DNA of 56,572 bases from Amycolatopsis coloradensis (GTDB lineage: Bacteria; Actinomycetota; Actinomycetes; Mycobacteriales; Pseudonocardiaceae), in assembly GCF_037997115.1 (NCBI RefSeq), contig NZ_CP150484.1, positions 4,433,943 to 4,490,514 of the forward strand. The letters run 5' to 3'. A program made the position numbers and the translations under genes. The number at the start of each line of letters is the position of its first letter. The stretch's first letter is position 1. The notes below the pieces were generated by a model that worked only from the letters and a program-made list of their open reading frames with translations, did no database searches and was not told the DNA's origin. Shown piece after piece: positions 1 to 8,900 of the stretch.

Positions 1-48
1 CGTCCGATCGAACAGCCGCGCCATCGCCTGCCGGGTGTAAGCGCTCAT
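1..48 (-). CDS. 5' fragment of an unidentified gene, cut by the window edge
   Basis: Reading leftwards from an ATG at 48-46, the frame stays open to the edge and gives MSAYTRQAMARLFDRT. The same frame is also open a little upstream, so the start could lie further right. Sixteen residues are too few to assign a family. It is reported only because the reading frame and codon use look coding and because it would place the repeat cluster at 107-336 between two leftward genes. No clear ribosome binding site is visible. Confidence 0.3.
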   Translation of the reverse strand, partial: MSAYTRQAMARLFDRT

Positions 49-106
49 GCCCAGGACGATGGCCCCGCGAAAACGGTGTTGTCAAACGGATGCTCAGGAT
101 TTATCA

Positions 107-156
107 GTCTCGTGAGTGGTAAGGACGGTTCTAACCGTCCTTACCACTCACGAGAC
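107..156. repeat. Perfect 24-bp inverted repeat with a 2-bp centre
   Basis: The left arm 107-130 and right arm 133-156 are exact reverse complements around the dinucleotide CT; the core of the arm is GTGAGTGGTAAGGACGG. A diverged copy of the same palindrome lies at 18611-18652, directly after the glucoamylase stop. Here it lies downstream of the leftward YdcF-like gene. It could act as a transcription terminator or be a small palindromic mobile repeat; there is no T-tract. Confidence 0.85.
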
Positions 157-336
157 CTGACCGGCTTCTCACGTGACGGACCGGACGACGCGCGTGATCC
201 GGTGGACGACACGCGTGACTGGATGGACGACACGCCCGTGGCCGGGCTCCGCCGCGAGTCGTCCATCCAAACACACGAGTCGTCCATCCAAACACGCGTG
301 TCGTCCGCCCAGTCACGCGAAACCGCCATCCGCGCA
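149..336. repeat. 21-bp tandem array with two blocks in opposite orientation
   Basis: Units of 21 bp start at 149, 170, 191 and 212. After a central segment at 233-252, further units start at 253, 274, 295 and 316. The left units contain the core GACTGGATGGACGACA. The right units contain its reverse complement form GTCGTCCATCCAAACA, so the array is an inverted pair of tandem blocks. Units vary by several bases; the units at 253 and 274 are almost identical to each other. Open frames through it only reflect the period of seven codons. Function unknown; a related single unit is present at 18656-18676. Confidence 0.85.
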
Positions 337-368
337 CGGGCAGTACGTACCTGAGACACGGTACCCAC

Positions 369-1382
369 TCACGAAAAGGCACGGGAGACCTGCGAAAGCA
401 CGATGAGCCCGCAGAAGACCAGGTTCTTGTACTTGTGGTCCACCAGGATGGCCACGAATTCGCGAAGGGTGGCGCTCGGCCAGAAGTACCAGGCCGTCGG
501 CGATCCGATGACCTGACCGTTCACCTTGGCGCGGCGGGCGATGAGGGCGGCGCGGAGCACGTGGAAGTTGTTCGTGACCACCGTGCACCGGTAGTCCGCC
601 TTCCGCTGCTTCATGATCTCGGCGCTGAAGGTGAGGTTCTCGAAGGTCGTCCGCGAGCGGTCTTCGAGGAGGATCCGCTCCCTCGGCAGCCCGTTTTCGA
701 CCAGGTAGCCCGCCATGGCATGGGACTCCGGCAGGTCCTCGTCGGGTCCTTGCCCGCCCGAGGTGACCACCATCGGCTCCCGGCCGCGCCGGGCTTCGGC
801 GTCGATGACGCGTTTGGCCCGGTTCAGGCGGCCCGCCAGCAGCGGCGGCACCCGGTGCCCGTCCAGCAGGCCCGAACCCAGCACCACGACGAAGTCCACG
901 CCCTTTTCGGTGCGGATGCGGCCGTAGACGATCGAGTACAGGAGGAAGCAGACGAAGAGAAACGAGAAGTAGACGACGATTCCGTTCAGGATGCCCCGGA
1001 CGATGTCGAGCGGCTCCCAGGCGAGTTGCGTGACCGTCGCGTTGAAGACGATCAGTGCGCAGATGCCGAGCCCCGTCAGCAGCGAAAGGACGTTGGCCAG
1101 CCGCCGTCCCTCGCGGCGGAGCATGGTGATCCCGTTGCAGATCAGGAAGACCGTCAGCGCCAGAACCGTCGGGATGATCATCAGGATCACGCCGACCGCG
1201 ACGAACCCCGCCGCCTCGGGCGACACCGAGGCGAGCAGCGCGATGAAGGTCACGCCGAGGAACAGCAGCGCGAAGAAGAGGTAAAAGCCGTTCCGCAGCC
1301 GGCGTCGGTCGCGCAGGAAGCTCACGAGGAACGCCGCGCAGCACAAGGCCGCGATGGCGAAGGGGATTGCAGCGGCCTTCAC
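369..1382 (-). CDS. Membrane protein with C-terminal YdcF/DUF218 domain
   Basis: The protein has about 337 residues. Its N-terminal half contains five or so hydrophobic helices. The second half carries the DUF218 (YdcF/SanA) signature: VVVLGSGL, LLAGRLNRA, VTSGGQGPDE, then TTFENLTFS and VTNNFHVLRA. Members of this family are envelope-associated proteins with poorly defined roles, linked to cell-wall precursor handling in some bacteria. I chose the GTG at 1382 because GGAG lies five bases upstream; the frame is open further but without a ribosome site. It sits alone, reading towards the repeat array. The exact function is unknown. Confidence 0.8.
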   Translation of the reverse strand: MKAAAIPFAIAALCCAAFLVSFLRDRRRLRNGFYLFFALLFLGVTFIALLASVSPEAAGFVAVGVILMIIPTVLALTVFLICNGITMLRREGRRLANVLSLLTGLGICALIVFNATVTQLAWEPLDIVRGILNGIVVYFSFLFVCFLLYSIVYGRIRTEKGVDFVVVLGSGLLDGHRVPPLLAGRLNRAKRVIDAEARRGREPMVVTSGGQGPDEDLPESHAMAGYLVENGLPRERILLEDRSRTTFENLTFSAEIMKQRKADYRCTVVTNNFHVLRAALIARRAKVNGQVIGSPTAWYFWPSATLREFVAILVDHKYKNLVFCGLIVLSQVSRAFS

Positions 1383-1509
1383 GAGAACTCCAGCCTGGGG
1401 ACGATGCGGGCACTCGAGTGTCGGCACGCGGTGCGGCGGCATTCAAACACACGGCTGAACCGCTGGGCGCATCTCCCGCGGGTGTGTCGCCTTTCCTGGC
1501 CCGAGTGTG

Positions 1510-1785
1510 TCACCGGGCGCGTTGCACAGGCCGCTCGTCCCACACCGGTTCCGCGGTTTCGCGTACGTGTCCGTCCGAGCCGAACACGAGGTACCGATCA
1601 AAGGAGCGCGCGAACCACCGGTCGTGCGTCACCGCGATCGCGGTGCCTTCGTAGGCTTCCAACGCCTGCTGCAGCGCTTCCGCCGAGGCGAGGTCGAGGT
1701 TGTCGGTCGAGACCGGCAAGGTGCCCGGCCTCGACCAGGCGATGAAGGCGAACCAGGCGTGCGAGCCGGTCGCCTAGATCACACG
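1510..1785 (-). pseudogene. C-terminal relic of an ABC-F ATPase
   Basis: The intact stretch of about 65 residues reads DNLDLASAEALQQALEAYEG, then AIAVTHDRWFARSFDR and a GHVRETAEPVWDE-like end. This is the D-loop/H-loop end of the second nucleotide-binding domain of ABC-F proteins, the ribosome-protecting antibiotic resistance and translation factors. Upstream the Walker B region is decayed (VSTDNLDL where LDEPTNHLDL is expected) and a TAG stops the frame near 1780. Everything before that is missing. Its neighbour is a UvrA-like gene of the class often found with antibiotic resistance, so it may be the remnant of a resistance locus; that is inference. Confidence 0.75.
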
Positions 1786-1840
1786 GGTTCGAGCGAAGAA
1801 CTGTTCGGTACCGGCGTGCCGGGCAAAGCCCGATGGGGAA

Positions 1841-4189
1841 TCATCGCGCTCGCCCGGGAACTGTTCCCGGGCGGGTGGGTGTTCCCGGCGCCGTCCGGCG
1901 CCGGGAACGCGTTCGCAGATGACGCCCGGTGATCGACGCGGAGTCCTCGGCCAGTGCCGACGGCGTGCCCTCGAACACCACTGTCCCGCCGTCGGCTCCC
2001 GCGCCCGGCCCGATGTCGATGACGTGGTCGGCGTGCGCGATCACCCGTTGGTCGTGTTCGATCAGGACGAGTGTCGCGCCGCCGTCGACGAGTTCGTCGC
2101 AGAGGGCGAGCAACCGGTCGACGTCGCTGCCGTGCAGTCCGGCGGTGGGTTCGTCGAGCACCAGGCGCAGTTCTTCCGCGGGGCCGGCGTCGGCGAGATG
2201 GCGGGCGAGCAGCAGCCGTTGCCGTTCGCCGCCGGACAAGGTGTCGAGGCTCTGTCCGATGGTCAGGTAGCCGAGCCCGACCCGGTCCAGCCAGCGCAAC
2301 CGCCTGCCGATGGCGGACCGCTCGCCGAACAGGGCGGCGGCGTCCGTCGGGTTCATCGCCAGGACGTCGGCGATGGTCCGGCCGTTCAAGCGCGCGGCGA
2401 GCGCGTCCGGGTTGAACCGGGTGCCGCCGCAGGCGTCACAGCCGGTCTGGACGTCGTCGAGGAAGGCCAGATCGGTGATGATGACGCCCTTCCCCTTGCA
2501 GACCGGGCACGCGCCGCGGCCGTTGGCGCTGAACCACGACGGATGTTTCCCGGTGGCCTTCCCGAAAGTTTCGCGAATGGGCTCGGCGACGCCCAGCACC
2601 GTGGCGGGTGTGGACCGGATGCCACCGCGCAGCGGGGCCTGGTCGACGACGACGAAATCGGGATGCTGCCGGGGAAGTTCACCCGTGATCAGGCTGCTCT
2701 TGCCGGAACCGGCGACACCCGAGACGACGGTCAGGACGCCGAGCGGCACGTCGACGGTGACGTCACGCAGGTTGTGGCTGCGGGCGCCGGAGATCGTCAC
2801 GGCGCCGCGCGCGGTGCGCGTCCGCTGCCGGAAGTGAAGCGGGGTACCGAGAATCCGCCCGGTCTCGGTGCCCGCCGCGATGAGTTCGCCGGGACTGCCT
2901 TCGAACTGGATCCGCCCTCCGCCGTCACCACCGCCGGGCCCGAGGTCGATGACGTGATCCGCGGCCGCGATGACCGCGGGATGGTGCTCGACCACGAGGA
3001 TCGTGTTGTGCGCGTCGCGGAGCTTGGCCAGCAGTTCGAGGAGACGGTGCACGTCGTGCGGGTGCAGGCCGGTACTGGGCTCGTCGAACACGTAACAGAC
3101 GTCGCTGAGCGCGCTGCCGAGATGGCGGACGATCTTGACGCGCTGGGCCTCGCCGCCGGACAGCGTCCTCGACTCGCGGGACAGGCTCAGGTAGCCGAGA
3201 CCGACCGAGTCCAGGGCGTCGAGGCGTTCCCGGATCGCCCGCAGCAGCGGCGCCACCGACGGAACGCACACTTTCGCGACGACGTCCCGCAATTCGCCGA
3301 CCGGCAGCGCCGACCAGTCCGCGATGGACCGTCCGTCGATCAGGCTGCCGCGCGCCGCCTCGGACAGGCGGGTTCCCGCGCACTCCGGGCAGACGCCGCG
3401 GATGACGACTCCGGCGAGCCCTTCCTGTTCCTCGGCGGTGAGTCGTGAGGGAGTCTTGCGCAGGTACGTGTCGCGCAACCGCGGGACGATACCGTCGAAG
3501 AGGCCGTGCTTGGGGTAGTCGGAGCCGGGGGAGTCGAGGGGGAGTCCTTCGGCGTGCAGCAGCGTTTCGACCTTCGCCGACGGCAATCGTTCCAACGGGA
3601 CATCGGGGTCGACGAGTCCGGAGTGGACGAGCCGTTTCCACCGGTAGGTCCCCGGGGCGAACGTCGGGAAACGCACGGCGCCGTCGCGCAGGCTCAGCGA
3701 GCGGTCGAGCAGCCGGTCGAGATCGATTTCGTCGACCACGCCGAGCCCTTCGCAGCGCGGGCACATCCCGGCCGGATCGTTGAACGAGTAGGCGGGCGAG
3801 AATCCGGCGTTCGGTTCGCCGACGCGGGAGAAGAGCAGACGCAGCAGTGGCGCGATGTCGCTCGCCGTGCCGACGGTGGACCGCGCGTTGCCGGTGAACC
3901 GCCGCTGATCGACGATCGTGGTGAAGACCAGCCCGTCGATCCGGTCGACGTCGGCGGGCGGATGCTGGGGCAGCCGGTTCCGCACGAAGGCGGGATAGCT
4001 CCCGGTGACCAGGCGTTCGGCTTCGGCCGCGATCGTGTCGAAGGCCAGCGACGACTTCCCGGACCCGGATACGCCGGTGAACACCGTCAGCCGGTGTTTC
4101 GGCACCCGCACCGAAACGTCGCGGAGGTTGTGCGTCCGGGCACCTTCCACCGTGATCCACCGGCCCCGGTCTGCTTGAACTTTCGCCAT
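1841..4189 (-). CDS. UvrA-like excinuclease ABC subunit A paralogue, short form
   Basis: This 782-residue protein has the duplicated ABC layout of UvrA. The first Walker A is GVSGSGKSS near residue 39, with zinc-finger-like CPRCEGLG and CPECAGTR motifs, an LSGGEAQRVKIVRHLG signature and FDEPSTGLHP. The second half has GVAGSGKSS, CPVCKGKGV with CDACGGTRF, LSGGERQRLLLARHLA and LDEPTAGLH. Standard UvrA is about 950 residues. The shorter length fits UvrA2/DrrC-type paralogues that lack the UvrB-binding module and are tied to drug or damage tolerance in actinomycetes. The C-terminus is a basic, Pro/Arg-rich tail. It is divergent from a WYL regulator 56 bp away. No ribosome site precedes the ATG; TAGCCT six bases upstream would fit a leaderless transcript. 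Confidence 0.88.
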   Translation of the reverse strand: MAKVQADRGRWITVEGARTHNLRDVSVRVPKHRLTVFTGVSGSGKSSLAFDTIAAEAERLVTGSYPAFVRNRLPQHPPADVDRIDGLVFTTIVDQRRFTGNARSTVGTASDIAPLLRLLFSRVGEPNAGFSPAYSFNDPAGMCPRCEGLGVVDEIDLDRLLDRSLSLRDGAVRFPTFAPGTYRWKRLVHSGLVDPDVPLERLPSAKVETLLHAEGLPLDSPGSDYPKHGLFDGIVPRLRDTYLRKTPSRLTAEEQEGLAGVVIRGVCPECAGTRLSEAARGSLIDGRSIADWSALPVGELRDVVAKVCVPSVAPLLRAIRERLDALDSVGLGYLSLSRESRTLSGGEAQRVKIVRHLGSALSDVCYVFDEPSTGLHPHDVHRLLELLAKLRDAHNTILVVEHHPAVIAAADHVIDLGPGGGDGGGRIQFEGSPGELIAAGTETGRILGTPLHFRQRTRTARGAVTISGARSHNLRDVTVDVPLGVLTVVSGVAGSGKSSLITGELPRQHPDFVVVDQAPLRGGIRSTPATVLGVAEPIRETFGKATGKHPSWFSANGRGACPVCKGKGVIITDLAFLDDVQTGCDACGGTRFNPDALAARLNGRTIADVLAMNPTDAAALFGERSAIGRRLRWLDRVGLGYLTIGQSLDTLSGGERQRLLLARHLADAGPAEELRLVLDEPTAGLHGSDVDRLLALCDELVDGGATLVLIEHDQRVIAHADHVIDIGPGAGADGGTVVFEGTPSALAEDSASITGRHLRTRSRRRTAPGTPTRPGTVPGRAR

Positions 4190-4229
4190 GAACCGAGGCT
4201 ACGATGAGATGTGGCCGGTTTTCGGCCAC
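4175..4229 (+). promoter_or_regulatory. Divergent promoter region with a candidate operator
   Basis: On the plus strand TTGAAC (4175-4180) and TACGAT (4200-4205) are 19 bp apart and could drive the WYL regulator gene. A perfect dyad, GTGGCCG-GTTTT-CGGCCAC, lies at 4211-4229, where transcription would begin, and is well placed for autoregulation and for control of the divergent UvrA-like gene. The dyad is read directly; its role is inferred. Confidence 0.5.
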
Positions 4230-4245
4230 AATTACGGGAGGCGTC

Positions 4246-5217
4246 GTGACGGCACCACGGGAACGGATGCTGCGGCTGTTGTCGCTCCTGCAGTCCGGCC
4301 GGGCGTGGCCCGCCGCCGAACTCGCGACGGCCATGGAAGTCCCGCCGCGCACGCTTCGCCGGGACATCGACCACATTCGCGGTCTGGGCTATCCCGTGGA
4401 GAGCAGCCGCGGCCCCGGCGGCAACTACCGGCTCGTCGCGGGAAGCGCGCTGCCGCCGCTCATGCTGGAACACGACGAGGCGATCGCCACCGTGCTCGGG
4501 CTGCGGCTCGCCGCGGCGGGCGGCACCGGCATCGACCTGACCGCCGAATCGGCAGACCGCGCCGCCGCGAAACTCCGGCGTGTCCTGCCGGCGGCGCTGC
4601 GCAGGCGGACCGACGAAATGCTCGCAGCGGTCGAGTTCGGGAGCGGTGAACAGCCGCGGGTCACCCAAGACGTCCTGAACGTCCTCGCCGCGGCGATCGC
4701 GGCTCGTCGATGCCTCGAATTCGCGTACACGGCGAAGGACGGCCCGTCGTCACGGACGGTCGAGCCGATGCGCCTCGTCCAGCTCGGCAGAAGGTGGTAC
4801 CTGTACGCGTGGGACCTCGGCAGGCGGGATTGGCGGAGCTTCCGGCTCGACCGGATCGCCGGGCCGAGGACGACGGACGTGGCGTTCGAGCCGCGTGAGC
4901 TCCCGGTCGACGACGTCGCGGCCCACCTTCAGGAACGCTTTCACAGCCCGAAATCGCTCCGGATCACGCTGACCCTGGACGTCGGCGCGGAGGAGGCCGC
5001 CGCCCGTCTGCATCGGATCGACGGGAGTTTCGAAGCCCTGGGCGACGACAGGTGCCGGTATGTCGCCCATGTCGACTCCTTCGAGTGGCTGGCCGTCGTC
5101 CTCTTGCTCACCGACATCGGGTTCACGGTGGAAGAACCGGCGGAATTCGGCGAGTACCTCGCGCGAACGGGGGACCGGTTGATGCGGGGGAGCAAGAAGC
5201 CCGGCCCACGGGACTGA
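4246..5217 (+). CDS. WYL-domain transcriptional regulator (DeoR/YafY type)
   Basis: The protein has about 323 residues. Residues 1-60 form a winged helix-turn-helix (AELATAMEVPPRTLRRDID, HIRGLGYPVES, GGNYRLV). A WYL domain of roughly residues 125-200 follows (FAYTAKDG, RWYLYAWDLGRRDWRSFRLDR), then a C-terminal WCX-like domain. WYL proteins bind nucleic-acid ligands and often respond to DNA damage. The GTG at 4246 is preceded by GGGAGG; the frame is open upstream but lacks a ribosome site. Its divergence from the UvrA-like gene suggests it controls that gene. Confidence 0.9.
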   Translation: MTAPRERMLRLLSLLQSGRAWPAAELATAMEVPPRTLRRDIDHIRGLGYPVESSRGPGGNYRLVAGSALPPLMLEHDEAIATVLGLRLAAAGGTGIDLTAESADRAAAKLRRVLPAALRRRTDEMLAAVEFGSGEQPRVTQDVLNVLAAAIAARRCLEFAYTAKDGPSSRTVEPMRLVQLGRRWYLYAWDLGRRDWRSFRLDRIAGPRTTDVAFEPRELPVDDVAAHLQERFHSPKSLRITLTLDVGAEEAAARLHRIDGSFEALGDDRCRYVAHVDSFEWLAVVLLLTDIGFTVEEPAEFGEYLARTGDRLMRGSKKPGPRD

Positions 5218-5290
5218 CCGGCGCCGTGGCTTTGGCGCGACTCGCGTGATCAGAGGGCGAACACGCCGGGGCCGTGTCTTCCGGCTGGAA

Positions 5291-5761
5291 TCACGGGTGT
5301 TCCGGGTGGGGCCACTGCTGCCCCCGCGTCCAGGAGTCCAGCACCATCAGCGTCTTCGTGCCCGTCACCTGGTGGTGTCGCCGGATCTCGTCGATGGTCT
5401 GCTGCAGATGGCCCATGTCCCGCACCCGCAGCCAGACGAGCGCGTCGGGGTCGCCGGCGATGGTGAACACCGCCTGGGCCTCGGGCATCCGGGTGGTGGT
5501 GCGGACGATCTCGCCGACCTTGGTGGTCCCGGTGAACCGCAGCTCGGTGAACGCCTCGATGGCCCAGCCGAGTTTGGCGTGGTCGATCTGGACGGTGTAG
5601 CCGACGATGACGCCATTCTCCTGCATACGGTCGATGCGGCGTTTGACGGCCGCCGTCGACAGCGTGACGCGGGCCCCGATGTCGCCCAGCGTGCGCCGGG
5701 CGTCCTCCCGCAACAGTTCGAGGATCTCGCGATCGGTCTCGTCGATGAGCTGGTCCGCCAT
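5291..5761 (-). CDS. Lrp/AsnC family transcriptional regulator
   Basis: This 156-residue protein has an N-terminal helix-turn-helix (LIDETDREILELLREDAR to STAAVKRRIDRMQENGVI). A RAM ligand-binding domain follows (YTVQIDHAKLG, VGEIVRTTTRMPE, WLRVRDMGHLQQTIDEIR). The start is the ATG at 5761; the longer open frame upstream has no family similarity. It diverges from the indolepyruvate oxidoreductase-type gene 162 bp away. Lrp regulators commonly sense amino acids and control a neighbouring amino-acid gene, so it probably regulates the divergent enzyme. The C-terminus is a short tail (SWTRGQQWPHPEHP). Confidence 0.92.
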   Translation of the reverse strand: MADQLIDETDREILELLREDARRTLGDIGARVTLSTAAVKRRIDRMQENGVIVGYTVQIDHAKLGWAIEAFTELRFTGTTKVGEIVRTTTRMPEAQAVFTIAGDPDALVWLRVRDMGHLQQTIDEIRRHHQVTGTKTLMVLDSWTRGQQWPHPEHP

Positions 5762-5923
5762 GAGCAAGGATGGTACGCAGACGCAACAGATATCGGCCAC
5801 CGCGGAAGATGGGCCGGATTTTTTGCGTGCCGAGTGCCAATAGACTGCCGCCTGTTGCGACGGCCCGCGAGGTCGGGTCTCCTGTCGTGACGTCGCGCGG
5901 GGGTGCCGAAGGAGGCAGGTCTG

Positions 5924-8900
5924 GTGGAGCAGTTCACGTTGGAGGACCGGTATCTGCGGGAGGACGGCACCGTCTATCTCAGCGGCGTCCAGGCCCTGGT
6001 CCGGATGCTGTTCGACCGGGTGCGGCACGACCGCGCCGCCGGGGCCTCGCCCGCCGTGTTCGTCTCCGGCTACGAGGGATCCCCGCTGGCCGGATACGAC
6101 CTCGAGCTCGGCCGCCGCTCCGTCCTGCTCGAGAAGCACGATGTCGTGCACCGCCCCGGCTTGAACGAGGAGCTCGCCGCGACGGCGGTCATGGGCAGTC
6201 AGCTCACCGCGTCGGTCGGCTCGTCACGCGGCGGGGTCACCGGGTTCTGGTACGGCAAGGCACCCGGTCTGGACCGGGCGACCGACGCACTGCGGCACGC
6301 CAATCTCGCGGGGACCGACCCGGCCGGTGGTGCGGTGGCGCTGGTCGGCGACGACCCGAACGCCAAATCCTCCTCGGTGCCGTGCGCCTCCGAGCTCGCG
6401 CTGGCCGACCTGGCGATGCCGGTGTTCTTCCCGTCCGATTCCCAGGACGTGCTGGACTTCGGCCTGCACGCGGTCGAGCTGTCCAGGGCGAGTGGTCTGT
6501 GGTCGTCGATGAAACTCGTGGCGAACGTGGCCGACGCCGCGAGCACCGCCCACGTCCGCCCCCGGTGGACCGCGCCGGAGCTTGCAATGCCCGCGTACCG
6601 GCACAAGCCCAGCTCCCGGCTGCTCGGCACCACGTTGATGGCGCTCGAACGCAGCCTGTACACCGAACGTCTGCCGCTGGCCGTCGAATACGTGCGCGCG
6701 AGCGGGGTCAACCGGATCGTCCAGGAAGGACCCGCGGACCGGATCGGCATCGTGACCGCCGGGAAGTCCTATTTGGACCTCATGCAAGCACTGCGGCTGC
6801 TCGGCCTGGACGCCGACGCGTTGTCCCGGCACGGGATCCGGATTCTCAAACTCGGCGTCATCCACCCGTTGGAACCGTCGATCGTCCGCCGGTTCGCCGA
6901 CGGCCTGAGCGAGATCGTCGTGGTGGAGGAGAAGCGTTCCTTCGTGGAGTCGGCGATCAAGGAGGTGCTGTACGGCACCGCCAGCGCGCCCGCCGTGTAC
7001 GGCAAGACCGGCCCGGGCGGCCGCACCCTGTGCACCGAACTCGGTGAACTCGACCCGGACGCCATCGCCAGGGTGCTGGCCGCCCGGCTGAGCGACCACC
7101 ACGAGATCCCGTCGGTGACCGCGTGGCGGCAGCGGCGGCGCCGTGAGCGCATCTCGGTGCCGTTGCTGACCAGGACGCCGTACTTCTGCTCCGGCTGCCC
7201 GCACAACTCGTCGACCAAGGTGCCCGAGGGAACCGTGGTGGGCGGCGGGATCGGCTGCCACGCCATGGCGTTGTTCATGGAACCGGAACAGGTCGGGGAC
7301 GTGGTCGGGCTGACCCAGATGGGCGGCGAGGGCGCGCAGTGGCTCGGGATGGAGCCGTTCGTCGACGCCTCGCATTTCGTGCAGAACATCGGCGACGGCA
7401 CGTTCACCCATTCCGGCAGCCTCGCCGTCCGGGCGGCGGTGGCCGCCGGGGTGAACATCACCTACAAGATCCTCTACAACGCCACCGTCGCGATGACCGG
7501 CGGTCAGGACGCTGTCGGCGGGCTCTCGGTGGACCGGCTGGCGTCGCTGCTGCTGGTCGAAGGCGTCGCGAAGGTGGTCATCACCAGCGACGAACCGAAG
7601 CGGCTCCGCGGCCTGCGCCTGCCCGACGGCGTCGAGGTCCGGCACCGCGACGAAGTGCTGAGCACGCAAGAGGAACTGGCCCGCGTTCCCGGGGTCACGG
7701 TGCTCATCCACGACCAGGAATGCGCCGCCGAGAAGCGCCGCAAACGCCGTCGCGGCAAACTGGACACCCCCGCCGCCAAGGTCGTGATCAACGAGCGGGT
7801 GTGCGAAGGATGCGGCGACTGCGGCGAGAAGTCGAACTGCCTGTCGGTGCAGCCGGTCAGCACCGAGTTCGGCCGCAAGACCGCGATCCACCAGTCGTCG
7901 TGCAACGTGGACTACTCGTGCCTGGCGGGGGACTGCCCGTCGTTCATGACGGTGGTGCCCACAGGGCGCAAACACCGGGCGCGGCTCGCGGAGATCACGG
8001 CGGCCGAACTGCCTGAGCCCGAGACCTCCGGCACCGACTTCACCGTGCGGATCACCGGCGTCGGCGGGACCGGCGTGGTCACCGTCGCGCAGATCCTCGC
8101 CACGGCCGCCGTGATCGAGGGCAAGCAGGTCCGGACACTGGACCAGACCGGGCTCGCGCAGAAGGGTGGCGCCGTCGTCTCGGATCTGAAGATCACCGCA
8201 GAGCCGGCGCCGCTGGCCCCGAAACTCGCGACCGGGGAATGCGATCTCTACCTGGCCTGTGACGTCCTCGTCGGCGCGGACCCCGCGAATCTGACGGTGA
8301 CCGATCCCGCCCGGACCATCGCGGTGGTCTCCACGACCGAGGTGCCGACCGGCCGGATGGTCGTCGACACCACCGTTTCGTTCCCCGACGCGGCGGCGGT
8401 GCGGGGCGCGATCTCGGAGAGTATGGCGCGGACCGTGGCGCTCGACGCGCGGGCGCTGGCGGAAACCCTGTTCGACGACGACCAGTTCGCCAACATCCTC
8501 CAGCTCGGCGCGGCTCACCAGACCGGCGCCATCCCGCTGGACGCGGCGAGCGTGGAGCGCGCGATCGAACTCAACGGGGTCGCGGTCGCGGGCAACCTTC
8601 AGGCGTTCCGGCGCGGCAGGCAGCTCGTCGCCGATCCTGACGGACTGCATGCCGCGATCGCCCCGCCCACCGTCGCCGCGACCCCCGCCCCGTCGGCCGC
8701 CATGCTGCGCGCCCGCGCGCTCGTCCACGCCGAGCCGGGCTCGGAACTCGCGCGGCTGCTGGACATCCGCGTGCCCGAACTCGTCCGGTACCAGGATGTT
8801 CGGTACGCGCGGGAGTACGCCGAGTTCGTCGAGCGCGTCCGGGTCCTGGAAGGGGACTCGACCGCCGTCACCGAAGCGGTGGCGCGAAACCTGCACAAAC

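Noticed and set aside
149..336. Possible CRISPR array
   Set aside because: The 21-bp units follow each other without spacers, vary between copies and change orientation; no cas gene is present.
131..406. Short overlapping open frames on both strands through the repeat array
   Set aside because: The 21-bp period equals seven codons, so open frames with repeated peptides arise automatically; no ribosome site or homology.
4087..4668. 193-codon minus-strand frame crossing the WYL/UvrA intergenic region
   Set aside because: It is antisense to the WYL gene for most of its length, then follows the start of the UvrA frame only by chance openness; no motif of its own.
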